From Dysidea avara (Eukaryota > Porifera > Demospongiae > Dictyoceratida > Dysideidae), in NCBI RefSeq assembly GCF_963678975.1, contig NC_089272.1:22395399-22459398 (forward strand): 64,000 nt of DNA, written 5' to 3'. Numbering within the stretch: the stretch's first letter is position 1; the number at the start of each line of letters is the position of its first letter. The notes below the pieces were generated by a model. The model ran no database searches. It saw only the letters and a program-made list of their open reading frames with translations, and was not told the origin of the DNA. Made by a program: the position numbers and the translations under genes. This document shows, in pieces, positions 37,501 to 52,500 of the stretch.

Positions 37501-40500
37501 TGCTCGAGATTTTAAAATCGCTAATTATGGGGCGTGGCAACTGCTTTGCTCGTGATTCTTGTGAATGAATCAGCTGCCACGTTGTCTCACGAGCGAAACA
37601 GTTGCCACGCCCCTTAATTAGCGATTTTTAAAATCTCGAGCAAAGTTGTGTGTGCGAGCGAGTGCGACGTTGCGTTTGGGCGGTACCGTAGCTTCCTTCA
37701 AATTTGGAAAATGCTTATCTTGCTTGAAAAAACGCATAGCAGCTGCAGTTCCGTGTTTAGCAGCATGTTCCCCAACGATGGCTCTCTCTTCGTCTGTCAC
37801 TTTTATATATTCACCTCATGTGTTTCTGCCACTCGTGCTGTCATTTCCTACAATCGCCCCCACTTCTCGGTTTACAGTGTCAATCGTTGCCTGCGATATA
37901 CTGGTAGGTAAGGATGCACTTTGGCCATCAGTATGACGCTTGAAGTAGAAATCAAGATCTTTCGTTGTCGATGTCTTCGCCATGTGGTTAAACAAAAATC
38001 TCTCGGTAATCACCTTTTTGCGTGAAATTAAAAATGCGAAAGTTCTTGGCATCCGTGAAATTAAAATCGTGAAAATCCACGGAAGGTTCATATCTGTGAA
38101 ATATACGTACCGCGAAAATTTCCGGGTATACGGTATATGTAGGTACATCTAATAGAGGATAGTTGCAACAAAACTAGCTATGTTGAGTTAGCTAAGTTAG
38201 CAAGTTGCCTGTTATACAGAGAGTATCAGGCCCTGGAGAGTATAGAGGTATGAAAATAAGTCTAGCTAGCTAAAAGTACTATGGATAATGGTAATGACCC
38301 ACCCACACTCTACAGTGCATTTGGAATATCACCAAATAGTGGCCTTATGTCCTTTTTTAACATACAGTATTTGGTTATTTCATTAAACAGCTGCTACATG
38401 TGCCATTGACAATGGGCACTCACCGGTGTTTGCATTAGGCTTGTCAATGTGACACTGTTTATGATGTGTATACATACTTAATTCTTGTACTCTTCATGCC
38501 TCAATTAAAAGTTGGAAAAAGTGCGTTGTGATGCTTCCACAATTAAATAAATCGATCTCCTAAGTAATAGTTAGACACTCGTAATAGATGTCTTCAAGGA
38601 TGTAAAAGCCGAGGTGACATCAATAATTACCAAGGTGCAGCCAAGATAATGATTGATGTCACCTATGACTTTAAATCCTCAAAGATGCCTATTGCCAGTG
38701 TCTAAGTGTTTCAGACAATAACATAGAAGCAGTGAGTTGGCCAGAGAGCTTCTATCGTAAACACTGAGGGCATTTCAGCGAGCAAAGGATTTGAGGTCAT
38801 GGCAAGCTATGGCTGAGTGTGATAGAACAGTGGTAAGGGAATTGATTGAAGTTGATTTAGATTGTGGATACTAACTTATGTCTATGTAATCGGAACTATA
38901 TCAACATCTCATTTTTTCAACTAAACTATAAAACATCTTAAAATAGTATACATACTCACATAAAGGTGTGTATACACAAAGTAGTATTAGTAGGTGTATA
39001 AACATACCGAACTCCATAACAGTAACATTTGCAACTAGTTCTTCACCATGTGGCCTGAATAGTCCACCAAAACACAATACTTGTGTATCACAGGCTGAAG
39101 TGGTACCATAGAGAGGAGATATAGCTGCACCAACCCTAGGGCCATGGTTTATTGGGTAGTCAAACTACAAAAAAACACACACAAATACGTGATGAACACA
39201 GAAGGGGAATACAGTGAGTGTAGTAAAATAACTCTTCCAGCAATATGATATTATCAGGAACAAATTTCAAACACCCATAATACTTGATAATACAGTAACT
39301 AGCTAAATGGTTTATGTACCAATTTCTCTACCAGCCTTCTTTGCATGCAGAAATTTGATGAACCTAAACTATTCGGGAGCAGCTAATACTCATTTACACC
39401 GACTTGATGACTTGCAATCCCGCATTGAGTGAACATGCTCATCTGTTTTTCAACCCCTCTTTTAGCATTGACATGCTGCTATTATGGGACTGGTTTGCCA
39501 TTTATTAGATGGAGAGGGACGTGGAAACTTACCTGGTTATTGCCCACAGTTACTTGATAATCCAATTCATTGCAGATCTCATCGTCTTCACTTCTGGGAC
39601 CCAGCTGAACACTTACATTTTTGTTAACCCCTGTAACTTTAGAACACTAGACAGATTCAAGCGCAGTTGACTTGCTACAGCTGCCGATATATGGAATGGC
39701 CTTCCAGCTGATATGATTTTGCAAGACGTTTCTGGCTGGCGCACTGTACTAAAAGATACAAGTATAAGAAAAAATTAGAAATTTTAAACTAGAGTAGGGA
39801 TCAACTTGCACCAATAAAAAGTATTGTAACAAGCTTGAGTTGGTATATTATGACAGCAAATTACTGTAACACAAAAAGAATTGAATATCCATACTGTGCT
39901 GTGGAGTTTCCATAATTGAAATGCACAGTAGGAATATTCACTTCTTTCTGTGTTACAGTGATTTGCTGTCATAATATACCAACTCAAGCTTGTTACGATA
40001 CTTTTTATTGGTGCACTATACTCTAGTTGATCCCTACTCTAGTTTAAAATTCCTAATTTTTTCTTATATTTGTTTCTGTTCTTTTTATAGAACTGTTGTA
40101 ACTAGTTTGTTTCATAAAGATGATTTGATGTAGCTATGGGAAGTCAATCAAAGAAGATGCCATCAATTTTTTTTTTGATGTTGAACATAAACTGTAATTT
40201 TGCACATACTGTAGATTGGTGTACTGATATTCTGCAACAATTGATTTAATTGATTGATTTATACATATATCTTATATGGTTTAAGACAAGTGTACAGGAA
40301 ATAAAATAAGCGACCTAGATGCAGGGGTACCAAGCTTCAAAGTAGCTGGAGCCCTGGCAAGGCAAACACACACACACACAAAAGAAACAAAACACACACA
40401 TTCATCAATTAAATTAATTAGATCTGACAGATCCCACAGATCCGAGGAGCAAGCACTGAAAATTCTGTCAGTATGAGCAGAATATTGCAATTCTGGCAGC

Positions 40501-43500
40501 TTGATCAAACAATGACTTAATGGTAACTTGCATGCATGAGATAAGTTGGTCATCGTCGCAGGTGTATACTCTGAGCAACCAATCTCAATTGTAACAAGCT
40601 GGGCATACAGGCCAGTACATCAGTGTTCATAGAATGAAATAGCTTAGACAAAGAACTTACACAGTAAAGCATTGTGAAACGGTGCCAGTAAGGTTCTGCT
40701 CTACTTTGCTAAAAATGATATTTTATCCACCCTGGCATCGTCTGGAACAGATAGTTGAACTCAAACACACGAGACTGATCAGCACATGCCCGTTCTACTT
40801 TGCTAAGAACGACTTATTATCCACCTGTCGTCTGGAACAGTCAGTTGAACTCAAACACACAAGAAACAAACAATTAATAATGTTCATAGATTGAACACCT
40901 TAGTACAACTTACACGGGCAGCAAAGCAGTTCGTTAATGAGAAACACAAGCAATTAAACTGTGCTAACTAATCAGCACGTGCCTGTTCTACTTTGCTAAA
41001 AACGAGTTCTTATCCTCCACCCGTCATCTGTAGCAGTCAGTTGAACACAAACACATGAGAAACAAACAATTAACAGTGTTCATACCTTAGTACAAAGAAC
41101 TTAGACAAGCAATTAAACCGTGTCAACTAATCAGCACGTGGCCTGTTCTACAGTACTTTGCTAAGAACGAGTTCTTATCCTCCACCTGTCATCTGGAACA
41201 ATCAGTTGAACTCAAACACACGAGAAACAAACGTACCGGCCTGAGTACCGGCCAGCACAGAAAGTCCAGCAGCACATACTAAATAAATTATTAGCACTAA
41301 TGCACCGTTATCGCGAATAAATGAACACCTTGCATTGTCAGCGAAAAGAACTGGGTACAAAGGAAAGTCCATGATGCATGCATTGTACATACTGCGGTTG
41401 GTGAAAAGGCACATCTCGGGACAAAGCAACGTCGAACAGTGAAGAAATCAAGCCCGTAGCTATATCCATTGTCGAGTTATGCTTGGCTAAAGGCATCGGT
41501 TAGTCAGAATAAAATTCTATTAAATAGAAAATTTATAGAAACTTTTTGAAAGGATTTGGGGTTAATCTGAAGACATTTTTGGGCTTGGCTGTACCTAACC
41601 AATACCGCCAAGTTGTCATGAAGGCTGGTTTTAGGGTGATATTTTGGGCTGGAAAAGCCCAGTTTTGCACGATCCCTACTATACAGTACTACCGTACCGT
41701 ATGGTTCAGCGTTTTGTGTGTAGCTAACATTTTAATTGTATAAGTATTAGGGATGAAACAAATATCAAATTTTAAGAATCCGAATATTCTTGAACGAATT
41801 AACGAATTATTCTTTAAGAATTTTTTGTGTAACTAGATGCTTATAAGGGACAAAATCACCTTGATTACTACCACAACTTATTATTAAATATTATTATGTA
41901 ATTTACAGACCTCAAATTGAGTAAAGTGTACATGATTAGTTAACAACTAGACTACAAGTAAAAATTTAAAAGTTCTTTACATACATGTATTTGTCTTTAA
42001 AAGATGATGAATTACAGTTTTAAAATGACAGCTTTCAGTTTTTAGAAGCTTTTCAAGGTTAAACATGTAATTGTCTGATTAACGAATATTTCTTAACGGA
42101 TACGAATATTTCTTGACAAACGAATAACGAATATTCATACTATTCGTTTCAGCCTTAATAAGTATGTATTGTGAGGTTTTGCTATAGTAAAAAAACAACA
42201 AAACAAACAAACAAAAAACAAGTTGATGTTGTGCTACTTCTAAAAACCAGGCGCCATGCAGCTAGCTAACTTATCTGGAATTAAGTTATTAATTAAGTAT
42301 TACATAGGTTTTTGGTTGTACAATAATACATAATTATTTTATTGTAATTTTCGTATTTTGTAATTTACAAAATTTTCGTAATTCTTCAATTACGTTGCTA
42401 TGCGCTGCTAAGGAAGCGCTTGTTAAACAAACCACTTTTATCAACACATTACGCACAGAAGTATCTTCTAAACTGTTTTATAGTTTGACTATCATGTTTT
42501 TTTCCACAAATTCTCTTGACAAAGCCTCAAAGCTGCTCTTCATTTTCGTTCGCGTACGTAGGGGATACGCCCCCCTTTCCAACTCGAAGGGATAGGCTAT
42601 TCCTGGTAGTCTACGAGGCCTGCACAGTTGTTTTTCAGTTGTTAAACGCCTGTAAAACCCGAAGGGAAGGTAATTCACTAAGTCGGAGGAGAGTCACCAC
42701 ACCCGTATTTCAGACCACCGAAAGAAACCGCCTCAGAGCAAAGTTTACCTGTGCGGAAGTTTAAATACAGACTCATTTAACTTTTACCTGCTTTTCCATT
42801 TAACGATTTTGCCCACGTGGGTGCATACGGACAAACATAGGTAGATAGGTAGGTACACACACACACACACACACTTTTTTTATGAAAACAATTTTAGTAA
42901 ACCAGGTGCGCGCCCACAGCTGGCCTTTGGCCGGCTGTGGGTACACGTTTGGTTTAAAAACAACAAAATAAAACAACAACAACATCAAGTTGGTTCCCTA
43001 AAACCCCGTAAAATCATGAGCTATAGTACATAACACTGTACATTTATGTAGGAGTAAAGGATACAAAGCAGCATACTAGCACGCAAAGCATGCCAACCAT
43101 ATTTCTAGGAAATTTTAAAAATTAGACTATCAAAGTAATTTCAGCAGTTTATCTGTGTGCTTTAATTACTGCACTATTATGACTGCTCTATTAGGGTATC
43201 TTGACCTACTAAACATTTACCAAGAGTTAATGATACAGAGAGGAAAGTACCTAATGTACATAAAAGGAAGTTTAAATGACTTCATTTCTGCATAACATAG
43301 ATTATATATTGTTTCACTACTATTCTATCGTTGGAACCCTACTTCATTTTCAAAATAATAATTTTCAATTGTACTAGTAAGATACTTAGCTCTTATCTGA
43401 GAATTTCGGAACATTAATCCAAAATATGTACGTACCTTTGTCCACTGCAGTGTATCAACATCTAGTATCCAAGCATCATCTACTGTTGTCAAAAAGTGAT

Positions 43501-46500
43501 CCACACCCCAAAGTACTAGCACCTTTTGGCTTAGCTGTTTCTCATTTCCAATATCATGGCCAACAGATGAGGGGTTGACCAGGCAACATGTACTGTGGTA
43601 CTGCCTGCAAGCTGGCCATGGATCCTCAGGTTTTAGTCTACCAATTGCTCCACTCCAGTGCTAAGAGAGAAAAGAACATACAGGAATGGTAGCTACTGCA
43701 TGTAATCAGTTGTACAAGCATAAGTCAATGGTTATGGTCCCTATTTTTGACAGTACATGTATACGTATTCCGACAGTACGTGTATACATACATTGTATAT
43801 GCAATGAAAAGATGGATTCTAAGAAGTACTGTACCCTGTTGCTGCAGAGGACAGCCGGTGGGGGCACCACATGGCCTACACGTGGATGTGGTCATAGGCT
43901 TTGCTGGTGACTTGGCCTAGCTAACCTATTAGAAGAAAGCCATTAGGATAAGGGAGGAAACTACTCTGGGTATTAGATCCTCATGCCAGCAGGGTTTCTT
44001 ATTCTGGTCCATCAACCAGGCACCAATGGGGTTGTACTGTATTTTTAAGGCTTAATCATATACCATATGGCATGTAGAGAACTGTAATGTACTGTACATG
44101 TACTGTACATTTATAGAGTAGAAGTTGAATATCCAAACATCCAACTACAATTATCCAAATGCCAAAATGACTGTTCAATTACAGTCTTGGTCAGCAGCTG
44201 CAGGTGAATTGTTACAAAGTACTGTACATTTGATTTTACACACTTTTCAGTTACCTTCCTCCAATGGATGCAAATCAGATAATTGACTCTTTGTCATATC
44301 AAACAGTACGGTAGTGTACTGTTTAAGTAGGAATCCCCCCGAAATGATACGAGCCGCCAAAAATCTCGCCTTTTAAAAACCAGCTTAGAAACTTCTTACA
44401 CTACGAAAATCACTTTTACGGAATAATATTAGTCCATCTAGCATCAAATTTAGCATTAAAAACAAGAAAATGCTTACTGGCGGCTGGATATAGAATTTTT
44501 TAAAAATCGTAAAAACTCGAAATTTCGTCTCACTGCCTCACTGCCTCACTCACTCACTCACTCACTCACTCACTCACTCACTCACTCACTCACTCACTCA
44601 CTCACTCACTCACTCACTCACTCACTCACTCACTCACTCACTCACTCACTCACTCACTCACTCACTCACTCACTCACTCACTCACTCACTCACTCACTCA
44701 CTCACTGACCACAGTTGCAAGCCTAGAGCCCAAACGAAGCAGTGCATGGTCACCATTTACGCCACAACAACAAACTCAACGGTGGGATGTGCCTTTTGGG
44801 GTTCTGACGAGTGTACGCCTTGTCTTTTCTTTTATCTTCAATCAGGCTGCTTATCTTATCCAACGAAACCATATCGAGGCATTAATTTTCCATATCAACA
44901 CTTTCTTTAAGCAGCATAATAGATGCCACAAAATTATTTAAGGAACTTAGACTACGCTACTGTACGGAGGTACCAGTACTCCACAATACGTAGGTCACAA
45001 CATCACGTCCATTCTTTATTCTGCGTATTATCGATCTATACCATGATGACCACGCCCCTTTTACGCTAGCTGTATTTGTGACCATGCACCTTCAAGTTGG
45101 TAGGCTGATTCAAGCTCGGATTCGAGATTCTCTAGTCTAATACTAGGAATCGATCGAAACACGATGACCACACCCCTTTTTGGAGCAAGCACACATCTTT
45201 GCAGGCTGACTCAAGATACTCTAATACAGCAGTCACCCTAATAGAACAGTCACATGTTTATAGCTAGCTATATGGTTTATCAAAAAACTAAACAAACTAG
45301 TATATTAAAAATTATAAATTTAAAAATGAAGTAGGAATCCAAGCGATAAAAAGTAGTGAAACAAGAGATGAACAATGGTAGCTATTACAGTATAGCTCAG
45401 TGGGAAATCCCTACTTTGGCATTGAACACAAAATAATTGTTATACCATGCCAAAGTAGGGATTTCCCACTGAGCTATACTGTAATAGCTACCATTGTTCA
45501 TCTCTTGTTTCACTACTTTTTATCGCTTGGATTCCTACTTCATTTTTAAATTTATAATTTTTAATATACTAGTACAGTACATACACCATATCAGAGTTCA
45601 TTATATTTAGACTACAACAAGTTTGATACTGAAATTTGATTGGCTGAAAACGTGGTCTCTAAATCTCGTAGAGCCACGGTCATGTCCAATAGAGACCACG
45701 CTCTGAGGCGATACGAAACACGATAATTACGCGCCTGTAACATTGGCAACGCATGGGCGTTTAAATGGCTAGTAACAGCCCTACTGAATTAGAGGGAGGT
45801 ATTATGGGCTTGTTTGTACTAATCAACACTACATTACTTGCTTACAAGCAGCTGTCGGGGCACAACAACAGCAACAATGAGTTGTAGTCCAGTCGCTGAG
45901 TCCAGTACTTCGATACATAGCACGCGCCTGTAACATTGGCAACGCATGGGCGTTTAAACGGGTAGCAACAGCCACGCTGAGGTCCCGCCATGTAGGGTGT
46001 AGAGGGCTTGTTTCTAGTAATTAGCCATACATTTCCCATTTACAAGCAGCTGTCAATTCAAGGTACAATAACGAGTTGTAGTCTAAATAAGTTAGACGTC
46101 AAGAACCACTGTGTTCTACGGGATTTAGAAAACCCTCAGGCCCTTAGTAGCGCCCTCGCTACGCTCGGGCGCTACAGCCCAGGGCCTTCGAGTTTTCTAA
46201 ATCCCGTAGAATCCTGGTTCTCGACGTCTAACTATTATATAGAGAGATAATAAGTAAACCATGTGCATTTTGGGGGTAATTTGCCATACACAACACATGT
46301 ACAGTATTAATCATATCGAACTCACCCAAGAATTCATGTCCAATATGTGTATCTCTGATGATGGGCCCATTAAGTGAGTGCCACCAAAGATCAGTGCTCT
46401 GTGGGAATCAATCTTGGTCATTGTAAAACGGGCACAGGGAAGTGGTGGCACTCCAGTAATAGCTGGTTTTGACCACATCTCTACAAAAAATGTCATAGGA

Positions 46501-49500
46501 ACTTACAGCTTGTAATGAAAATATGAGGTTCGTAATTAATCATATCAATGTAATAGTTGCAACATGCATGGGCATGAGGTATTTGCTTGAAATGTATGCC
46601 CAACTGCCCGAGGGCATACATTTCAGGCAAAGCATGAAAGCCCCATGTTACAACTAATATGTAACACTTCCCATCCGTATCAGGCTGATAGCTTGCACAG
46701 GGTGATCAATCACCCAAGCCAAAACAAGTGCAACCACTGGATATATATATATATATATATGCATGCCAAAAAATTTCGATTGTGGGTCAGCACCTAGTAT
46801 GCTCCAGTTACATTTGGTTATGATGAACGGACAAATCATAGAGAATTTTGGTTACGCAAGTTTAACGTTTTAATCTGAGCTATTGAATTGTTTATGGAAT
46901 AATTACGGAGTTTATTAAAGGCCTAGATAGGTACAGTAAGCTTGCTTGCAGAGTGGTTACTTCGTGATGGGGGTGTGGTCCATATTTGGAAACGTGTGGA
47001 AATGATTGTCAAATAAGCTATAACACTACTTCTTATCTTAGCCCAACATTTTTCAACTCGTAGGGCAGCGTGGCTCTCTTGTCTGAGTGGTTTTCTTAGC
47101 AAAATCCAAGTCTTGCATACTAATCACGCTAGTATTAATTGATCCCCAAAATCGATTTCGGCCTTAACGTCTATATAATTGCTGCCCAGATGTAGCCCAA
47201 TCTACATACGAAATGTGGCTAAATGTGCCTTCAGAGTGGCCCAAAAAGCTTCTAAGAATTTTATTATATTTAACAGAATTTCTACTTGATGTACTGATTC
47301 CCAACAGCTAAGGCTACATGCCTTGATTTATTCTCTGTTAGATGTTTACAAATGCCTTTTGGCATACTGCAGTACACTGTACAATGCTTGCATTGTGGAC
47401 TTGTAGCTTTGTCCTTTGTATCCTATTTCTTTTCGCTGACAGTGCAAGGTGTCGATTCGGGGGTAACAACCAAAAGAAACTTTAATTCAATTATGGGGTT
47501 GGGGAAATAATTAGCAATACAGCTAGGGAAGTTGCCTTCACCTGCAGTTATGTATCAGTATATAATCCCTACAGATAGCTATAACCATGAATGAAGGGTT
47601 ATATGTCCCTATAAGTAGCACTTCATTAGTTTTTATTTCTACTGTATGACCCCTACTTGAATATAAAATCTTTCCTCGTACTCGCATAAATTGTGCTGAT
47701 AAACCTGTGCTTCATGTCTAAACAAAGCCCCTATTAATAAACCCATCTGCATGATCTATTGTTAAACAAAAAATGATCAATTTGCATTGATTAGTGGCAT
47801 CAGGAGCTTATAAGCGCCAAAGGCGCTTATAAGCTCCTGGTCCAAGAATTTTGACAGTGAACGACTATCATAAATCCCATACAAAAGTACCGGTAGTAAA
47901 TGCGGCTCGAGTCGAGGTATAACTTGCCACTAACACTACAGACAGGGCTCCTCTTTTCAGTTTATCTGCTATACAGGTAGACGAATCTATCATTCCAGAA
48001 GAAGCACTAATAAGTGGTCTATTTCCTGAGATTTGAATTTACATTAGACTGCATTTATTCACCGTCATGACATATTAAAATATCACGTGTCAACAGAATG
48101 TTTTTGGCAGTGCATATGGTCTATGTCATACCACTATTTTTTCAGCTACTACTGTATGTTCCATGTTCAGAGCTGCATGTATAAGATTGTCTTTATAACA
48201 CAATAATGGTGTCACTACTCTTGCCAAGGCAATACACTTACGGTGAATGTTCCTACATACACACCACTTATCAATTTATCAAAACATATGTATCGGATTT
48301 ATCAAATCAAGCATTTTCAGGTGGTCAACATAATTTCAAAACACTTGGTTAAACCGAATTATGCATTTAAAAAATCTAATATCTGTTTAATATCTTTTTT
48401 GAAACCCCAGCTTGGTAAATAGGCTGATCATAAAATCTCATCATTCCTTGTCATTCGTTGTCCAATACAAAATACATGTATTTTACACTACATACAAAAA
48501 CACTAATTTACAACCTTTAACTCACAAAATCTCTACAGCACACCATACAACAAAAGAAAGCCCTTGAATTTCTCTATCCAATGCCAACCGTACAAATGGG
48601 AAAATGTTGCCATAGCAACAGTTATTTACTACTGATGATGACATAATACGCGTTCCATACATTAACCTATTGGAAAATTTAATTATCTTGGTGCCCACCT
48701 GCTTGGCAGACTTGGGTCCAAATACATTGCATAGTATTTAAATACAAATACTATAAATTTCCAAATACAAATGCAAATACTTTGGTCAGGATAGTATTTA
48801 AATACAAATACTTTCCATAGTATTTAAATACAATTTAAATTCTCTAATTTAGTATCTATGCTGTACACATGCTAGTTGCATTTATTAATTTTTGTTAACA
48901 CTGTTACTATTGAGATTAAATTGTTAGGTACATGCCAGCTCTACCATAGCCTCTATGCATGTACAGGAGGTATATGTATCAAACGGTACGGTCGTACCGT
49001 TTAAGTAGGGATCGTGGTGAATGTTTCACGAGCTGCCCAAAATTCTGCCTTTAAAAATCATCCTACAGACATTTTACGCAGCGAAGATCACCTTTACGGA
49101 ATAGTACTAGTCCATGTAATACATAAAACAGCATTAAATACAACAAAACACTTACAGGTGGCCGGATATAAAATTTTTAAAAATCGCCAAAAACTCCTAT
49201 TTTAGTCTCACTGCCTCACTCACTGCCTCACTCACTACCTGACCACAGTCGCAAGCCTAGAGCCCAAACGAAGCAGCGCATGGTCACCATTTTACGCCAC
49301 AACAACAAACTCACTGGTGGGATGTGCCTTTTGGGGTTCTGACGAGTGTACGCCCTGTGCACCTTTTCTTTCCTTTTATCTTCAATCAGGTTGGTTGTCT
49401 TCTTCTTCAAGCATCAAAACCATACGGAGGCATTAATTTTCCGTATCAACACTTTTCTGTAGACACCACAAAATTATTTCAGAAGGCGCTTATGCTGCTG

Positions 49501-52500
49501 AAAGAGCGGGGCGCTTACAATTTCAAGTGTTGCACGTGAAACATTAAGGTTGCTGAACAGAGCCGGCCTTAACCTTAGGCAGGGTAGGCAGCCTTCCTAG
49601 GGCCTCAGGGCTGAGGGGGCCTCCGAGCACCAAAAAAGAGGCCTCAGGCTTACGGATTGCATGCACATCTATATATAATAAAATGCTATTCATACAGCCA
49701 ATTTCCCTTATGCAGCCATACACTAGTGGGACAGTTCTAGGTATTCCCAGGCTATGAATAGCCTTTTATCAACTTATATCATTACAGGATAAGCACTTAC
49801 ATCGTCATAACAAAAGCACGCAGGAATATTCTCTATTGTTTTACTCACGTGCAGAACTGATTCATGTGATAGTGAGTATTTAAAACCTATTATGGAGAGA
49901 CAGTGTTGTGACGGTTTGGAGCATAGGAGAGACATGGATTTCTTATAGTGTCTGTTTGTATTGCGACCAATGCATGTGAGTTGTACATTACTTAGGAAAA
50001 GGTGTACACTACTATTAGCCGTGGTTTGTTGTAGCTTGGCTGTTCGCCATTTGGTGCATCTTGACTGTGCTGCTTTGGCGCATCCTTTGTTTCGCACTTC
50101 TGATTTGGTGCAACTGCGTGGTTCTGTAGTAGCTACACTGGATGGAAATTGGCACTAAGATTACAGTGAAGTATTGTTCATGATTGAACGGGTGAGGCAC
50201 TAGTTCTTCGATTGTAAAGGTCTCAAGATGAGCTAGCTGAAGAGCTGGAAGATTGCCATACAGTGCTATAGAGCTGTAAAGATATCTGTATATTATAAGT
50301 TACACAAACACTTCTAGGATAGAAATAAAGCTGCAAAAACAGCAGCCATACATGCATGTATAGCTAGCGTAGCTACATAGAGCTGTGCAGTCCATGCTGT
50401 TTTGCATAACAAGCTTATAAATGTATATAAAGGCCCTACAAATGGTTTTGACTGTTAGGGAGGGGGCTCTAGCTTTGGCTTTGCCTAGGGCCTCCAAAAT
50501 ACTAAGGCCAGCCCTGCTGCTGAGTTGTCACTTCGACTTTTGCCAATGCCTGGACTGCAATTGACGAAGAGATTTGAGACGGACTGATACTCAACGGCTT
50601 GTTCCTCTGAACACACTGACCTAGCCACTCAGTGCCAGACGGCGAGATCAACGAGTCAGTGATTCTTGTGATTGGATAGTACTCGAGTTCATCCTGTTAG
50701 TTGAGACTAAGCTCCAGACAACTGAAAGGACCTGTTCGTTAGAACAACTTTTGGCTGGGGTGAATAGAACGCGGACCATCGTACTGAGGCAGTTCATAGA
50801 TCTGAACGCCACTGCTACTACGATCAAAGGTAAGCTATGCACGCTACTACGGGCCTATGTGCTTCCAATTTTGGCACAGTACATACTTTAATAAGCTGTA
50901 ACTAGCTAGCTGTGCTACAACAAAAAACTAAACAAACTAGTATTTTAAAAATTGTTAATTTAAAAATGAAGTAGGGATCTATGCAATAAAAAGTAGTGAA
51001 ACAAGAGATGAATGATGGTATTACAGCATAGTTCGATAGGAAAGTCCCTACTTTGGCATTGAGCAAAATTATAGCTAATGTGCCAAAGTAGGGACTTTCC
51101 CATCGAGCTATGTTGTAATACCATCATTCATCTCTTGTTTCACTACTTTTTATTGTATAGATCCCTACTTCATTTTTAAATTAAAATATATTATAATGTC
51201 ACTATTGATTGCATCTAATACATCAGTTCTTCAGATCTTTTATCCTTTACTCTACATCTCTCAGGTAGAAATATTTTCCCTGCAATACTAAAAAGTATTT
51301 CAACAGTCAACTTCAAAGGATAGGTAACTGCTTATGAATCCAGTGAAATATACACTTGAAAGTAGTGTGGACCAAAGGTGTCGACAAGCTATGCATAGCT
51401 GATCTCGCACTCTTTATGATCAAAGGTTCATTTGATTTTACCATCTTATTGTAGCAAAAGTATTTGAAGCAATTGTAAGTATTTAAATACATTAGGAAAG
51501 TATTCAATTACAAATACATCCAGTTCCCAAACTACAATTACTAATACAATTACTCAAAATTTGCAATTAAATACAAATACTAATGTAATTAAACCCCAAT
51601 TTACAAGTTGTTATCCTCAACCAAATTTGCTAAGTTTGGTATCACTCTATGCAGTGAAGGATGCTTAATAAGACTCCGACCACCGTAAAAATTGTTAAAC
51701 AGGTTAGTTTACAGAGATATGTTGAAAAACACATGTTTTTACGGGCATTCTGAACACGTAAATTTTGTAGGACAAGGCTGCTTTTTAGCTTCAACTTCGT
51801 TACTATACAAAGAACTTATACTTGAATCGAATTCCCTTTCATCAAGGAATCTGATAAGCCAAACTTCATGTCTGTCAACCAGAGTGCACGAAAGTTATGG
51901 CGCCTTGTTTAGAAGACAGTGTTATTTTATATGAAACAGGCGTAACCTATTCGGAAATCCAGAATATCTTACAAATGTTTTGATATGATATAAGCTAATG
52001 CTGTACCATAAATGTTATACCTGGAGTTACTTACTTGACATTGGGTCAAACACATGAAGTTCATTGGTCAGTCCATCAGTTTTCTGATCTTCGTTAATCC
52101 CTTCTCCTCCAAAGATACACAGCATCCCATCATGTTCCACCATACCACACATGCCCTTAACCATTGGAGACTCTTGTGGATTACTTGCCACTAAATACTC
52201 CCATATCATTGTATTCAAATTTAGACTATGTATAGCATTGTTGTTGAACTGTGGTCGCCTCTGCCTTCCCCTCCATCCACCAAACACAAATAATTGATTC
52301 CATATGGCACACATGGGAACGCATAATTCACCCTTTGGAATAGAGCCTTTTGTAACATGAACCGTCCACGTTCCAGTGGAGATATCAAACACATCTACTT
52401 CGTCAGTCGTGTTGTCTGAGGTGGCAAACGGTATTCCACAATCATCAATGATTCCTCTCCAGTAGTACACCTTGTTGTCGTGTACACATGCTGCTGGGAC

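Larger units (their letters stand above)
34889..38133. mobile_element. Pogo-like (Tc1/mariner superfamily) transposon carrying HIRAN and Ulp1-type protease sequence
   Basis: The ends are exact inverted repeats CCGTATACCCGGAAATTTTC (34889-34908 and complement ending 38133), directly bordered by TA on both sides (34887-34888, 38134-38135). Inside are a minus-strand CENP-B/pogo-type DDD transposase (36282-37983) and a plus-strand HIRAN plus Ulp1-like gene (35045-36179), convergent and about 100 bp apart. A 0.2-kb palindromic MITE has inserted in the transposase. The whole element lies in the last intron of the kelch gene and is inactive. Confidence 0.9.

Noticed and set aside
42395-42764. Short proteins within repeat F
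   Set aside because: The frame is not kept in the second copy at 53060-53340, so coding is not supported.
49774-50200. Several 60-107 codon frames in the 49.8-50.2 kb region
   Set aside because: They lie inside a non-autonomous hAT element and show no domain pattern.
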